From Vulcanimicrobiota bacterium (GTDB lineage Bacteria; Vulcanimicrobiota; Vulcanimicrobiia; Vulcanimicrobiales; Vulcanimicrobiaceae), in the NCBI GenBank assembly GCA_003151115.1, contig PLWS01000006.1, positions 62,001-126,000 of the forward strand: 64,000 nt of DNA, read 5' to 3'. The position numbers and the translations under genes were made by a program. The notes below the pieces were generated by a model. That model saw only the letters and a list, made by a program, of their open reading frames with translations, did not search any database and was not told the DNA's origin. Below are positions 15,197 to 22,972 of the stretch, in pieces (position 1 is the stretch's first letter; every line of letters starts with the position of its first letter).

Positions 15197-16646
15197 CGAT
15201 CCCGAGGAGCGCGACGATAACCGCTTGCACGGCCGGCTGTAAGAATACGGGTTTGTCGAGCGACGAGACGCAAATCGAAATCGCGAACCACGTCGAGAAA
15301 CCCATGATAATCGCGCCTACAGCAATTTGCACCGGGCGGTTGCGCGCGATTGCGGATTGGTTGCCGGCATAATCAGCCGGCGCGGTTCGCGGAAAGAGCC
15401 ACATGCCCAAGCCCAGGAAGAAGAACACGATCATGCACGCGAGCACGCGCACTTGCACGCCGAAGACATATCCCATCGGAATCGATTCGGCCAGCGTCAA
15501 CGAACCGAGGACGGCGGCGATCGTCAGCGCCAGCACCGGCGTTTGAAAGCGCACGTGCGTCACCGCGAACCGGGACGGCAGTAAGCCGTCCTGCGCCCAC
15601 GCGTAGATCCAGCGCGACTGCGCTAGATAAAGCGGCAGAAACGTCTTGATAACGATGAGCGCTACGAAGACGTTCATGAGCGATGCAAGCCACGGCGGCA
15701 TGACCATGCCGAGCAAGCCGGTCGACGTGGTATAGGTCGTGAATTTCAGCGCCGAGAGTCCGGCGATCAGCCGCCACGGCACCGCGTGGTAAACGGCAAA
15801 CGCGAACAGCGTGTAGATGAACATGACCAGGCAAACCGCGATGACGACACCTTTGGAAAGTGCGCGCCGCGCGTCGACGGCTTCCGCGCCGGTTTGCGTC
15901 GCCGTCGAGAGGCCGAGATAACCGAAAAATAACACCGGCAACGCGGTCCCGAACGCGACCGCGGCGTTCACGTGTGCGACCGGTGCAGCCGCAAGCACGT
16001 GCTGCACCGACACGTGCAGACGGCTTTGCAGCGCGAGTCCAAAAGTTTCCGGCGTGGTCGAAAATCCATAGCCGATGACGACCAACGCGACGACGATGAC
16101 GAAACACATCGCCACGACCGCGAGCGTTCCGGCCAGGCGGACGCCACGTACGTGCACGAACCAAATGCCCCACAGCAGTACCAGGCCGGTGACGATCGTT
16201 CCGGCCGTCGAACCGAGCACTTGCGCGGCGCCGGCGGCTCCCAGCGCGTCGCACGCGTTGGCCAAGAACTTCGGCGCCGTGTACGCCAGTGTCCCCAACG
16301 AACCGCTCACGCCAAACCACGACAAGAACGTCGCGAGGAATCCGAAGAACGGATTGACCGCGCGCGAGATGATCACGTACTCGCCCCCCGCGCCGACCAA
16401 ACCCGAGGCGAAGAAATACCGGTAGGCGATGACGGTCGCAAACGTCAGGACGCCGCCGACGATCATCAGCCACGGCACCAAGTCGCCGACGCCCGGCGCG
16501 GTCTGCTGGATCTGGGTGGAGACGAAGAAAAGGCCGGCCGCGATTTCGTTGGTGACCCCGAAGGCGACCACCGACCATAGGCCGAGCACGCGCCGCAGTT
16601 CGTTCGAGTGCACGAGTGCGCGTTCGTCAAAAAAAAGAGCGCTCAT
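15132..16646 (-). CDS. APC-family amino acid permease
   Basis: About 504 residues from the ATG at 16646; a GTG at 16652 and a GTG at 16613 are alternatives. It is a 12-helix APC-superfamily transporter: V-V-A-F-G-V-T-N-E-I-A-A-G in helix 1, G-A-G-G-E-Y-V-I-I-S-R-A in helix 2-3, and a helix-8 region with W-A-Q-D-G-L-L-P-S-R-F, the typical APC loop. It imports or exchanges amino acids or amines. The start lies inside a terminator-like hairpin (16629-16660). Its 3' end overlaps the convergent threonine synthase gene by 65 coding bases. Confidence 0.85.
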   Translation of the reverse strand: MSALFFDERALVHSNELRRVLGLWSVVAFGVTNEIAAGLFFVSTQIQQTAPGVGDLVPWLMIVGGVLTFATVIAYRYFFASGLVGAGGEYVIISRAVNPFFGFLATFLSWFGVSGSLGTLAYTAPKFLANACDALGAAGAAQVLGSTAGTIVTGLVLLWGIWFVHVRGVRLAGTLAVVAMCFVIVVALVVIGYGFSTTPETFGLALQSRLHVSVQHVLAAAPVAHVNAAVAFGTALPVLFFGYLGLSTATQTGAEAVDARRALSKGVVIAVCLVMFIYTLFAFAVYHAVPWRLIAGLSALKFTTYTTSTGLLGMVMPPWLASLMNVFVALIVIKTFLPLYLAQSRWIYAWAQDGLLPSRFAVTHVRFQTPVLALTIAAVLGSLTLAESIPMGYVFGVQVRVLACMIVFFFLGLGMWLFPRTAPADYAGNQSAIARNRPVQIAVGAIIMGFSTWFAISICVSSLDKPVFLQPAVQAVIVALLGIAIYAFRSGSSRRAAAIPAPES

Positions 16647-16660
16647 TTGCACGAGCGCTC
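16629..16660 (-). terminator. Intrinsic terminator or attenuator hairpin
   Basis: Read on the minus strand: GAGCGCTC (16660-16653), an 8-base loop, GAGCGCTC (16644-16637), then eight T residues (16636-16629). It is a textbook intrinsic terminator for the Spy-like gene, whose stop is at 16683. The permease start codons (GTG 16652, ATG 16646) lie in the loop, so the same structure could limit read-through and hide the permease start. Confidence 0.75.
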
Positions 16661-16682
16661 GGGTTCTCTCCCTCGGTAAAAG

Positions 16683-17240
16683 TTAGGGCGTGGGCGAGGG
16701 GCGCGGACGGCGCATGTGCCCGAATCCGTGCGGTCCCATCATGCCGGGGCCGCCAGTTGCGATCATGAGAAGCAGTGCGCCCGCGTCGGGCGTGCGCCGC
16801 ATGCGCTGCATCCCGCTCGGCCTCGGACGCGGCGACGGCATGCTCGGATTGGCGGCGCGCATTTTTGCGATCGCTTGTTCGCGCATGGCGCGTTGCTGCG
16901 ACATAAACGACTGCGCGGCGTTCAGAATCGCTTGCTTCTCGCCGCTCGATAGCGCAGCGTCGAGTTTTGCGATCGCCGCTTTTGGATCCGGGTTGGCCGA
17001 AACGGCGAGCTGACCCGCGACCGACGCTAACAGATTGCGATGAGCAGGCGTCAGCGTTCCGAGAATCTTGGCGCGGAATTGTTTATGCATTGCTTCTTGC
17101 TGCTGCATATTTTGGCGCATCTGGCCGAAATCGGGCCGCGGCCATGGTGCAGCGCTACCGCCGGGCGGCGGCTGCGCCTGTGCAAAGGCAAATGCCGGAA
17201 CGAACGCGAGCAGGGAAAAGAGAACGAGCAGTTTCTTCAT
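16683..17240 (-). CDS. Spy/CpxP-like periplasmic protein
   Basis: A 185-residue protein with a clear signal peptide (MKKLLVLFSLLAFVPAFAFA). The mature part is Met/Gln/Ala-rich and helical, with an L-T-P-A-H-R motif near residue 62 in the position of the LTxxQ-type motif of Spy/CpxP proteins. The C-terminus is rich in Pro, Arg, Met and Gly. Such proteins act as periplasmic chaperones or stress sensors; here that role is inferred from overall features. It is followed by a strong terminator-like hairpin and then by the permease gene. Confidence 0.65.
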   Translation of the reverse strand: MKKLLVLFSLLAFVPAFAFAQAQPPPGGSAAPWPRPDFGQMRQNMQQQEAMHKQFRAKILGTLTPAHRNLLASVAGQLAVSANPDPKAAIAKLDAALSSGEKQAILNAAQSFMSQQRAMREQAIAKMRAANPSMPSPRPRPSGMQRMRRTPDAGALLLMIATGGPGMMGPHGFGHMRRPRPSPTP

Positions 17241-17321
17241 ACTCTCTTTCTAGGGGCGCTTCCGGGGAATCTCCTGTGAAACGGGCGCGGGAACGTTAAC
17301 CGCGGCTTAGAAGCCAAGCGC

Positions 17322-17555
17322 ATGACCGACGCTCAAAGGCTCGCGCAGGCGCTCAATCCGCTCACGAAGACGCCGCAGTTCTCCTACACCAAAGCCCGTG
17401 CCGCCGCGCGGAGCGAACCGGCGGTCAATTGGCCTGCCACCAAGGCGCGCAACGAAGACTTCAATCCCGAAGTGGACGGCTGCGAATCGTTCGTGATGGC
17501 GGACGGCAGCGTCTGCGAATGGCTGCCGGGCCAGTACCGTTACGCCGCGCGATAA
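17322..17555 (+). CDS. Small conserved-looking protein, unknown function
   Basis: A 77-residue soluble protein from the ATG at 17322. It has an N-terminal basic helix and a C-terminal part with E-V-D-G-C-E-S-F-V-M-A-D-G-S-V-C-E-W, two Cys flanking a beta-hairpin-like stretch. Its TAA stop shares one base with the ATG of the next gene (TAATG), which supports translation of both. I do not recognise a family. Confidence 0.6.
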   Translation: MTDAQRLAQALNPLTKTPQFSYTKARAAARSEPAVNWPATKARNEDFNPEVDGCESFVMADGSVCEWLPGQYRYAAR

Positions 17556-18325
17556 TGGACCTGACCGAGCACGCCCGGAAGAATCGCCTGTACTGGGATC
17601 GTCAGGCGGCCTCGTATCAGGCGGAACACGGAGCACAGCTGGCAACAGTCGCGCTCGGCTGGGGCGTATGGTCTATTCCCGAAAGCGAGCTTTGCGTGCT
17701 TGGAGACGTTCACGGAAAAGACGTCCTCGAACTTGGGTGCGGCGGAGCGCAATGGTCGATTGGCTTGAAGCAGCTTGGCGCGCAATGCGTCGGTCTGGAT
17801 AATTCGGAGCGGCAGCTGGAGTTTGCGCGGGAGGCAATCAACGAAGCAGGTTTGTCTATTCCCCTCATCCATGCTAGTGCAGAAGCCGTGCCCTTGCCTG
17901 ACGAGTCGTTCGACATAGTTTTTTGCGATCACGGCGCGATGTCGTTTGCGGATCCCGCGCTGAGCGTTCCCGAGGCAGCGCGACTGCTTCGGCCCGGCGG
18001 CTTGTTGGCATTTAATGCCGAGACGCCGCTGCATTTTATCTGTTTCGATAAGGCGCGCGATCGGATTAGTACGAAGTTGCAAAGCTCGTACTTCGACGAG
18101 CGCGTCGTTGATGATCAAGACGGGAGCGTAAGCTTCTCACTGCCGTACGGTGAATGGATCGGCCTCTTCAAAAAGTCAGGCTTCGAAATCGAAGATCTCG
18201 TTGAGATCCGGCCGCCCGCGCAGGCAACGTCGACTTATCGCGACTGGGTATCTCACGAGTGGGCTCGCAGCTGGCCTGCGGAGCAGATTTGGCGGCTGCG
18301 TCGCGTTAAAAGAGCAACGTCGTAA
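17555..18325 (+). CDS. SAM-dependent methyltransferase (class I)
   Basis: A 256-residue protein starting at the ATG at 17555, coupled to the previous stop. Motif I is V-L-E-L-G-C-G-G-A, the acidic end of strand 2 is V-G-L-D-N-S, and motif post-I includes F-D-I-V-F-C-D-H-G. L-L-R-P-G-G-L-L-A-F-N precedes the C-terminal half. It fits the Methyltransf_11 type of small-molecule methylase; the substrate is unknown. Its 3' end overlaps the convergent acetyltransferase gene by 20 bases. Confidence 0.85.
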   Translation: MDLTEHARKNRLYWDRQAASYQAEHGAQLATVALGWGVWSIPESELCVLGDVHGKDVLELGCGGAQWSIGLKQLGAQCVGLDNSERQLEFAREAINEAGLSIPLIHASAEAVPLPDESFDIVFCDHGAMSFADPALSVPEAARLLRPGGLLAFNAETPLHFICFDKARDRISTKLQSSYFDERVVDDQDGSVSFSLPYGEWIGLFKKSGFEIEDLVEIRPPAQATSTYRDWVSHEWARSWPAEQIWRLRRVKRATS

Positions 18326-19133
18326 ACTCGGCGACTTGGTAAAAGCCGAGCGCTTTATATAACGCCAGTCCGGCGGTGTTGAAATCGTTGACGTAGAGCG
18401 AGATCGTCGGGCGTTCTTTCAGCAATCGATCGCAGATCCCAAAAAGCGCGCGGGCTCCCAGGCCGCGGCGGCGCAACTCGGGCGGCGCCCAAATGCCTTG
18501 CACTTGCAGCGTATGCGCGTTGTAAGGACCCTCGCTGCAATAGAAGCAGAGCCGCTGCTCGAACTCTCCGACCCACCACAACTCGCGTTCGACCGCCATG
18601 CGCACGTTGGCGTCGAACTCCGCCGATCCCGCGCGCGGATCGTAGCCCAATTCGTCGTGAATCATCGCCGCCGAGTTGACGGCGACGGACTGCCACTCGG
18701 CGCGGCGGGCGTGCCGTACGGTGACGTCGCCTAAATCTCCGCGCAGCGCCCTGCGATCGACCGCCAGCACCGGCTGGCTCTCACGCACGATGCGCGGCGG
18801 AGCGTGGCGCGGCGCGACTTGTTCCCAATACCGGGCGATGGTCTTTCGCGGACCGACGATCATGCGCTCGAACGTCGCCGCCGTCTTCACCGCCGCGAAT
18901 GCGTCGACGGCGAGCTCGTCGTCCGCGCCCAGCACGACTTGGCGGCCAAAAAACGCCACGCCTTCGATCTGCGAGCCGCCCAGGCAAACATAGAGATGCG
19001 GCCGCAGCACGAGAGAATTTTGCGAACCGATCATCCAGCTGAGAAAAACGTTCTCGTATGGGTTGCGGTCGAGAAATGCGAGCGCCGCTGCCGTGTCGGT
19101 GCGGCGAATCGGCCGGGCCTCGTATGCGCTCAG
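18306..19133 (-). CDS. GNAT acetyltransferase with DUF4081-like N-terminal domain
   Basis: About 275 residues. The first ATG is at 19034, but the frame upstream encodes a conserved-looking start (R-P-I-R-R-T-D-T-A-A-A-L-A-F-L-D-R, then P-Y-E-N-V-F-L-S-W). It is open to a CTG at 19133 that overlaps the anti-sigma gene's TGA (CTGA). The N-terminal domain resembles DUF4081, and the C-terminal half is GNAT with V-Q-G-I-W-A-P-P-E-L-R-R-R-G-L-G as the acetyl-CoA loop and L-Y-K-A-L-G-F at the end. The acceptor is unknown. It is the third gene of the sigma/anti-sigma operon. Start at CTG is inferred. Confidence 0.75.
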   Translation of the reverse strand: MSAYEARPIRRTDTAAALAFLDRNPYENVFLSWMIGSQNSLVLRPHLYVCLGGSQIEGVAFFGRQVVLGADDELAVDAFAAVKTAATFERMIVGPRKTIARYWEQVAPRHAPPRIVRESQPVLAVDRRALRGDLGDVTVRHARRAEWQSVAVNSAAMIHDELGYDPRAGSAEFDANVRMAVERELWWVGEFEQRLCFYCSEGPYNAHTLQVQGIWAPPELRRRGLGARALFGICDRLLKERPTISLYVNDFNTAGLALYKALGFYQVAEFTTLLF

Positions 19134-19921
19134 GTCAGTTTCACAAGGAAAGCCGGTTTGCTCGTCGGCTGCTTGCTGCCGCCTTCCGGCTCCATGCTTA
19201 CGGCGACTTCGACGACTTGCGACGCTTGTGCGGGAACGTGAACGACCGCGACGCCGCTACGATCGGGCATGAACGTCACCGACGGCGTCATCTCCTTACC
19301 GCCTTTGCGCATGATCCACGCTTGATACACTTTGCCGCGCGGCGGCGTGCCCATCGACTGCATCGCGATGTACAGGCGGTTTCCGTGGCGCACCACCTCG
19401 CCGTTTTCGACGGTGTAGTGCTGCGAACCGGTTGAGGTGAGGTCGGCGAGCTCCGTGCTCTGGGCGGCAACCTTGCGATGGAGGAGTCTGGCTTGATTGT
19501 CGAGTTGCGCGATCTGCGCCTTTGAGGAGCTTACCGCTTCATTTAAAGAGATGTTGAATGCAGTCGTGACGAGCGCTACCGCTAAGCATGCCGCCGCGAC
19601 CGCGTAAGCGGGCCAGACGATCGGCCGCACGGCGCGCATTTCACCGACGTTGGAGATGCGCGGCGGAGTGGCGCTGCCGCGAATCTGATCCATGATCCGC
19701 ACTTTCAGCCGCGGGCTGGGCACCACGGCGCCGCTGGCCGCATCCGGGCTCGCTTCGGCAGAATACGCGACCGCATCGACCGCCGGTTTGAGCCGGCGAT
19801 ACTCGGCCATACATTCGGGGCAAGCCGCCAAATGCTCGCGCACGGCACGCGCCTGATCGCGCGGCAGCGCACCAAGCGCGTACACGGCGACGTCGTCGAG
19901 CATCGCGTCGTGCGCGGTCAT
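19130..19921 (-). CDS. RskA-type anti-sigma factor
   Basis: A 263-residue single-pass membrane protein. The cytoplasmic N-terminus has H-L-A-A-C-P-E-C, the zinc-binding H-x3-C-x2-C of ZAS-type anti-sigma factors. A transmembrane helix (about 102-122, P-A-Y-A-V-A-A-A-C-L-A-V-A) leads to a periplasmic RskA-like domain, with K-V-Y-Q-A-W-I-M-R-K-G-G-K near residue 210. It should hold the adjacent ECF sigma factor at the membrane until a signal triggers release, as in the SigK-RskA system. It overlaps the sigma gene by four bases. Confidence 0.88.
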   Translation of the reverse strand: MTAHDAMLDDVAVYALGALPRDQARAVREHLAACPECMAEYRRLKPAVDAVAYSAEASPDAASGAVVPSPRLKVRIMDQIRGSATPPRISNVGEMRAVRPIVWPAYAVAAACLAVALVTTAFNISLNEAVSSSKAQIAQLDNQARLLHRKVAAQSTELADLTSTGSQHYTVENGEVVRHGNRLYIAMQSMGTPPRGKVYQAWIMRKGGKEMTPSVTFMPDRSGVAVVHVPAQASQVVEVAVSMEPEGGSKQPTSKPAFLVKLT

Positions 19922-20448
19922 ACGGTCACCGTACCCTCAAGTGCGCTTCGCAATCTTCCAAGCCCGGTCCGGATGCGCGTTTTTATCGTCCCTAGCGGAA
20001 TGGCGCTGCGCCGCGCGATCTCGGCGTGCGTGATCCCACCGAAGAAACCCAGCTCGATCGGTTCGCGCTGTTCGGCCGGCAACTGCGCGAGGGCGCGGCG
20101 CACGCTCTCGGCGTCGATTTCCGAAAAGACCCGTTCCTCGAGCAGATCGCTGTCGGGCATCGCGTCGCTCAGTTCGGTCTCGACGCGCGATTTGCGGCGG
20201 AGGGCGTCGACGGCCTGATTGCGCGCGACGCGCGCGATCCATCCTCCGAAATTTCCCTCGGCAAAACGTTCGGGTGCGGTCCATATTTTAAGGAAGACGG
20301 CTTGCGTGACGTCCTCGGCCGCGGTAGTGTCGCCGACAACGCGAAAAGCGACGCCGTACACCAGCCGGTGATACGCATCATACAAAGTCTCGAACGCGGC
20401 CGCGTCCTTTGTCCGCACGCGTGCCATGAGCCGGGCGGCGTTTTCCAA
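19918..20448 (-). CDS. ECF sigma-70 factor (SigK-like)
   Basis: A 176-residue protein with region 2 (Y-D-A-Y-H-R-L-V-Y-G-V-A-F-R, then A-E-D-V-T-Q-A-V-F-L-K-I-W) and region 4 (L-P-A-E-Q-R-E-P-I-E-L, then T-H-A-E-I-A-R-R and G-T-I-K-T-R-I-R). It directs RNA polymerase to a small stress regulon. The downstream RskA-type gene overlaps it by four bases and should encode its inhibitor. The regulon and signal are unknown; autoregulation from the 20449-20538 gap is likely but I see no clear promoter match. Confidence 0.92.
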   Translation of the reverse strand: MENAARLMARVRTKDAAAFETLYDAYHRLVYGVAFRVVGDTTAAEDVTQAVFLKIWTAPERFAEGNFGGWIARVARNQAVDALRRKSRVETELSDAMPDSDLLEERVFSEIDAESVRRALAQLPAEQREPIELGFFGGITHAEIARRSAIPLGTIKTRIRTGLGRLRSALEGTVTV

Positions 20449-20538
20449 GGCCTATTTCGGTTCGCTTCATTGGGAGGTTCCCCCGGTCTGGTAACGGCTC
20501 GGCGGGCCTTGCGGATTGCCGCGTCGTAGGCTCGGTCG

Positions 20539-20916
20539 ATGAACGCAATAGAAGAGATTCGCGCCGATATTCCGGATTTTCCGGGGTGCGAGGGCGAGGA
20601 AGAATGCCGCCTATCCGACGAGCAAGTGCGCTCGTACGTGGGCGAGCGGCTGGCCGCGCTGCCGCTCGACCAGTTGTCCGAAGCGGATAAGTCTCTTTAC
20701 GAAAACGTGCTCTTTCGCTGCGAGTTCATGAACCAGGAAGCGTTCAGGGTCTTTGATGAGGATCGCAGCGAAGGCCGCATCAATGCCGTGCTCCAAGCCG
20801 ACGCTGCACTGATTGCGGCCGCAAAAAAATTGGATCCGTCCGGGCCGCCGCGCGATGCGTTGGAGGCGATAAACGACGCCTTCGACTATCGCGACGCGGC
20901 CATGCTGCAAAAGTAG
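20539..20916 (+). CDS. Hypothetical acidic protein
   Basis: A 125-residue, acidic, mostly helical protein from the ATG at 20539, divergent from the sigma gene. It has two Cys near the N-terminus (F-P-G-C-E-G-E-E-E-C) and one more in F-R-C-E-F-M. The spacing and helix content are reminiscent of small zinc or redox proteins, but no family is recognised. Its stop is one base before the GTG of the hexosaminidase gene. Confidence 0.55.
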   Translation: MNAIEEIRADIPDFPGCEGEEECRLSDEQVRSYVGERLAALPLDQLSEADKSLYENVLFRCEFMNQEAFRVFDEDRSEGRINAVLQADAALIAAAKKLDPSGPPRDALEAINDAFDYRDAAMLQK

Positions 20917-20917
20917 C

Positions 20918-22882
20918 GTGCTGCTACTCGCAGCGGCGCTATCGCTGCACTTATTGCCACAGCCGCAGTCGGTACACGTTGCCGGCTGCACGGTTCCACT
21001 GACGCGGTCCCTGCATGTACGCTCAAACTTTGATCGGGCCTCACTAGACGAAGTCAACGAGAGATGGAATCTGCTTGGGATTCCGCCGATCACTCGTGTT
21101 GCCCCCGGAATCGCCTTCCCGGTCTCCAGGGACACCTTCGTGGTTCTGCACTACCGAATGGATCTCAACGTTTCGCACACGAGTTTGCCGCCACAGGCGT
21201 ACCGGCTAAGTGTGAGCGGCGGCGGCATACAGATTCAATCAGGCGATTCCGACGGTGCGTTCTACGGCGCAATGACTTTGGCGCAGCTGCCGCAGCGAGT
21301 TAACGGCAAGTGGGCGTTGCCTTGCGTCGACATTTCCGACGCGCCGGCATTAAAGTGGCGCGTGCTGAGTGACGACGTCTCACGCGGGCCGCTGCCGAAC
21401 ATGCGCTACTTCAAAGAGCGCATCCGCACGATCGCCGCTTTCAAAATGAACGGCTACTCGCCGTACATGGAGCACGTCTTCGTCGATCCGCGCAATCCGC
21501 TGCCGGCGCCGCTCGACGGCATCACGCCCGCGCAACTACGCGAGCTCTTCGATTATGCGAAGCGTTACCATGTGACGTTCATTCCGGAACAGCAGACCTT
21601 CGCGCACATGCACAATACGCTGGCGGTCGAGAAATATGCGACCGCGGCGGAATTCCAGCACGATTTCTTGCTGAGCCCGGCGTCGCCGCTTTCGATGCAG
21701 TATCTAACGCAGGTCGTGCGCGACGAACTCGCGGTCATTCCGCATCCGCTGTTTTTTCATATCGGATCCGACGAGACGTCGGTGCTCGGGCTGGGCCAAA
21801 GCAAAGCGCTGGTCGCGCAACATGGGCTGAGCCAGGTCTATGCCGATCACTTACGGCAGATGAATCGTCTTATTGCGCCTTCGGGAGCGCGCATGATGGT
21901 GTGGGATGATGGCATCGAAAACGACCCGGCCATCATGACGATGATTCCAAAGAGCACCGTCGTTATCAATTGGCACTACGGCGCCGAGAAGAGTTTTCAA
22001 AAATATATCGGCCTCATCGCATCGGGCGGCTTTCAACAGATGGTCTCGCCGGGCGATCACAACTGGAACCAAATCTATCCGGACATCCGGACGGCCCTTG
22101 TCAATGAGCAACGTTTCATCGACGAAGGCAAGGCATCGCACGTCCTGGGCCTCTTTCAAACGGTGTGGCACGACGACGGCGAATCGCTTTTCGAAGCGAC
22201 GTGGTATCCGGTGCTCTACGCCGCGGCGAGCGGTTGGGAGCAACGCTCCGTGGATCCCGCGCGCTTTCAGGCCGATTTCCCGAGCGCGTTTTTCGGAAGC
22301 GATGATGCTCGGTACGGGCGCGACATAGCCGATCTTGCAGACGTTCAGTCGCGCATGGCCGACGACTACAACTACTCGAGCGACTATCTGTTTTGGGTCG
22401 ATCCGTTTGATGCGCACGCAGCGGCGCATATGGCGAAGCTTGACTTGCGAGCGTTACGCCTAGAGGCCGAAGATGCCGAGCAGCATTTGCTGCAGAACGA
22501 GCCGCCGCTTCATGCCAACGCGGCGCGCGTTATGTTCTTGGCCGCGCGCAAATACGATTTCATCGGCCGCAAGTTCCAAGCGGCGCAAGAGATTCGCGAT
22601 TATTATGCCGAGGCGCAAGCCCAGGCCGGCAAACCGCACTCCCCGACTGCGCGCGACCTCTCGTGGACGAAATATTGGTTTTGGGAGCTGCGCGACCGCT
22701 ATGAAGAGATTCGTCCGCTTTACGCGGCCGCATGGCGATACGAGAACCGCGAAAGCCATTTATCAAGCAACTTGCAGCGCTACGACATTGCAGCCGAGCA
22801 AAACATCGAACGCGCCGATCGCATCTACGATATAACGCTCGATTACAACGCGGGCAAACCGCTCCCGGACCTGCCATGGTAG
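20918..22882 (+). CDS. GH20 beta-N-acetylhexosaminidase
   Basis: A 654-residue protein with a short signal-like N-terminus (GTG start, L-L-L-A-A-A-L-S-L-H-L-L). Residues about 15-140 form the GH20b-type domain. The catalytic barrel begins at W-R-V-L-S-D-D-V-S-R-G-P near 147, and H-I-G-S-D-E at 281-286 is the GH20 signature, with Asp285 and Glu286 as the polarising and acid residues. M-V-W-D-D-G-I supports the barrel. It should release terminal GlcNAc or GalNAc from glycans, chitin or peptidoglycan fragments outside the cytoplasm. The permease downstream and the GlcNAc kinase and NanE genes 9 kb further on fit an amino-sugar salvage role. Confidence 0.9.
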   Translation: MLLLAAALSLHLLPQPQSVHVAGCTVPLTRSLHVRSNFDRASLDEVNERWNLLGIPPITRVAPGIAFPVSRDTFVVLHYRMDLNVSHTSLPPQAYRLSVSGGGIQIQSGDSDGAFYGAMTLAQLPQRVNGKWALPCVDISDAPALKWRVLSDDVSRGPLPNMRYFKERIRTIAAFKMNGYSPYMEHVFVDPRNPLPAPLDGITPAQLRELFDYAKRYHVTFIPEQQTFAHMHNTLAVEKYATAAEFQHDFLLSPASPLSMQYLTQVVRDELAVIPHPLFFHIGSDETSVLGLGQSKALVAQHGLSQVYADHLRQMNRLIAPSGARMMVWDDGIENDPAIMTMIPKSTVVINWHYGAEKSFQKYIGLIASGGFQQMVSPGDHNWNQIYPDIRTALVNEQRFIDEGKASHVLGLFQTVWHDDGESLFEATWYPVLYAAASGWEQRSVDPARFQADFPSAFFGSDDARYGRDIADLADVQSRMADDYNYSSDYLFWVDPFDAHAAAHMAKLDLRALRLEAEDAEQHLLQNEPPLHANAARVMFLAARKYDFIGRKFQAAQEIRDYYAEAQAQAGKPHSPTARDLSWTKYWFWELRDRYEEIRPLYAAAWRYENRESHLSSNLQRYDIAAEQNIERADRIYDITLDYNAGKPLPDLPW

Positions 22883-22903
22883 CGACATGGGCGCGGTAAA
22901 TAG

Positions 22904-22968
22904 TGTCATGGTGAGCAGCGTTCGCATTGCGAACGCCCGGTCGAACCACGCCCGAGCTTGCCGAGGGC
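22904..22968. repeat. Dispersed hairpin repeat, copy A
   Basis: TGTCATGGTGAGC (22904-22916), then a perfect hairpin GCGTTCGC-ATT-GCGAACGC (22918-22936), then GTCGAACCACG (22940-22950) and a short tail. It has the same order of boxes as the copies near 47.6 and 48.2 kb but a different stem sequence. Confidence 0.75.
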
Positions 22969-22972
22969 CGCA

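Noticed and set aside
15373-16578. A 401-residue open frame in the permease gene
   Set aside because: Same-strand frame-shifted shadow of the APC permease, rich in Arg and without motifs.
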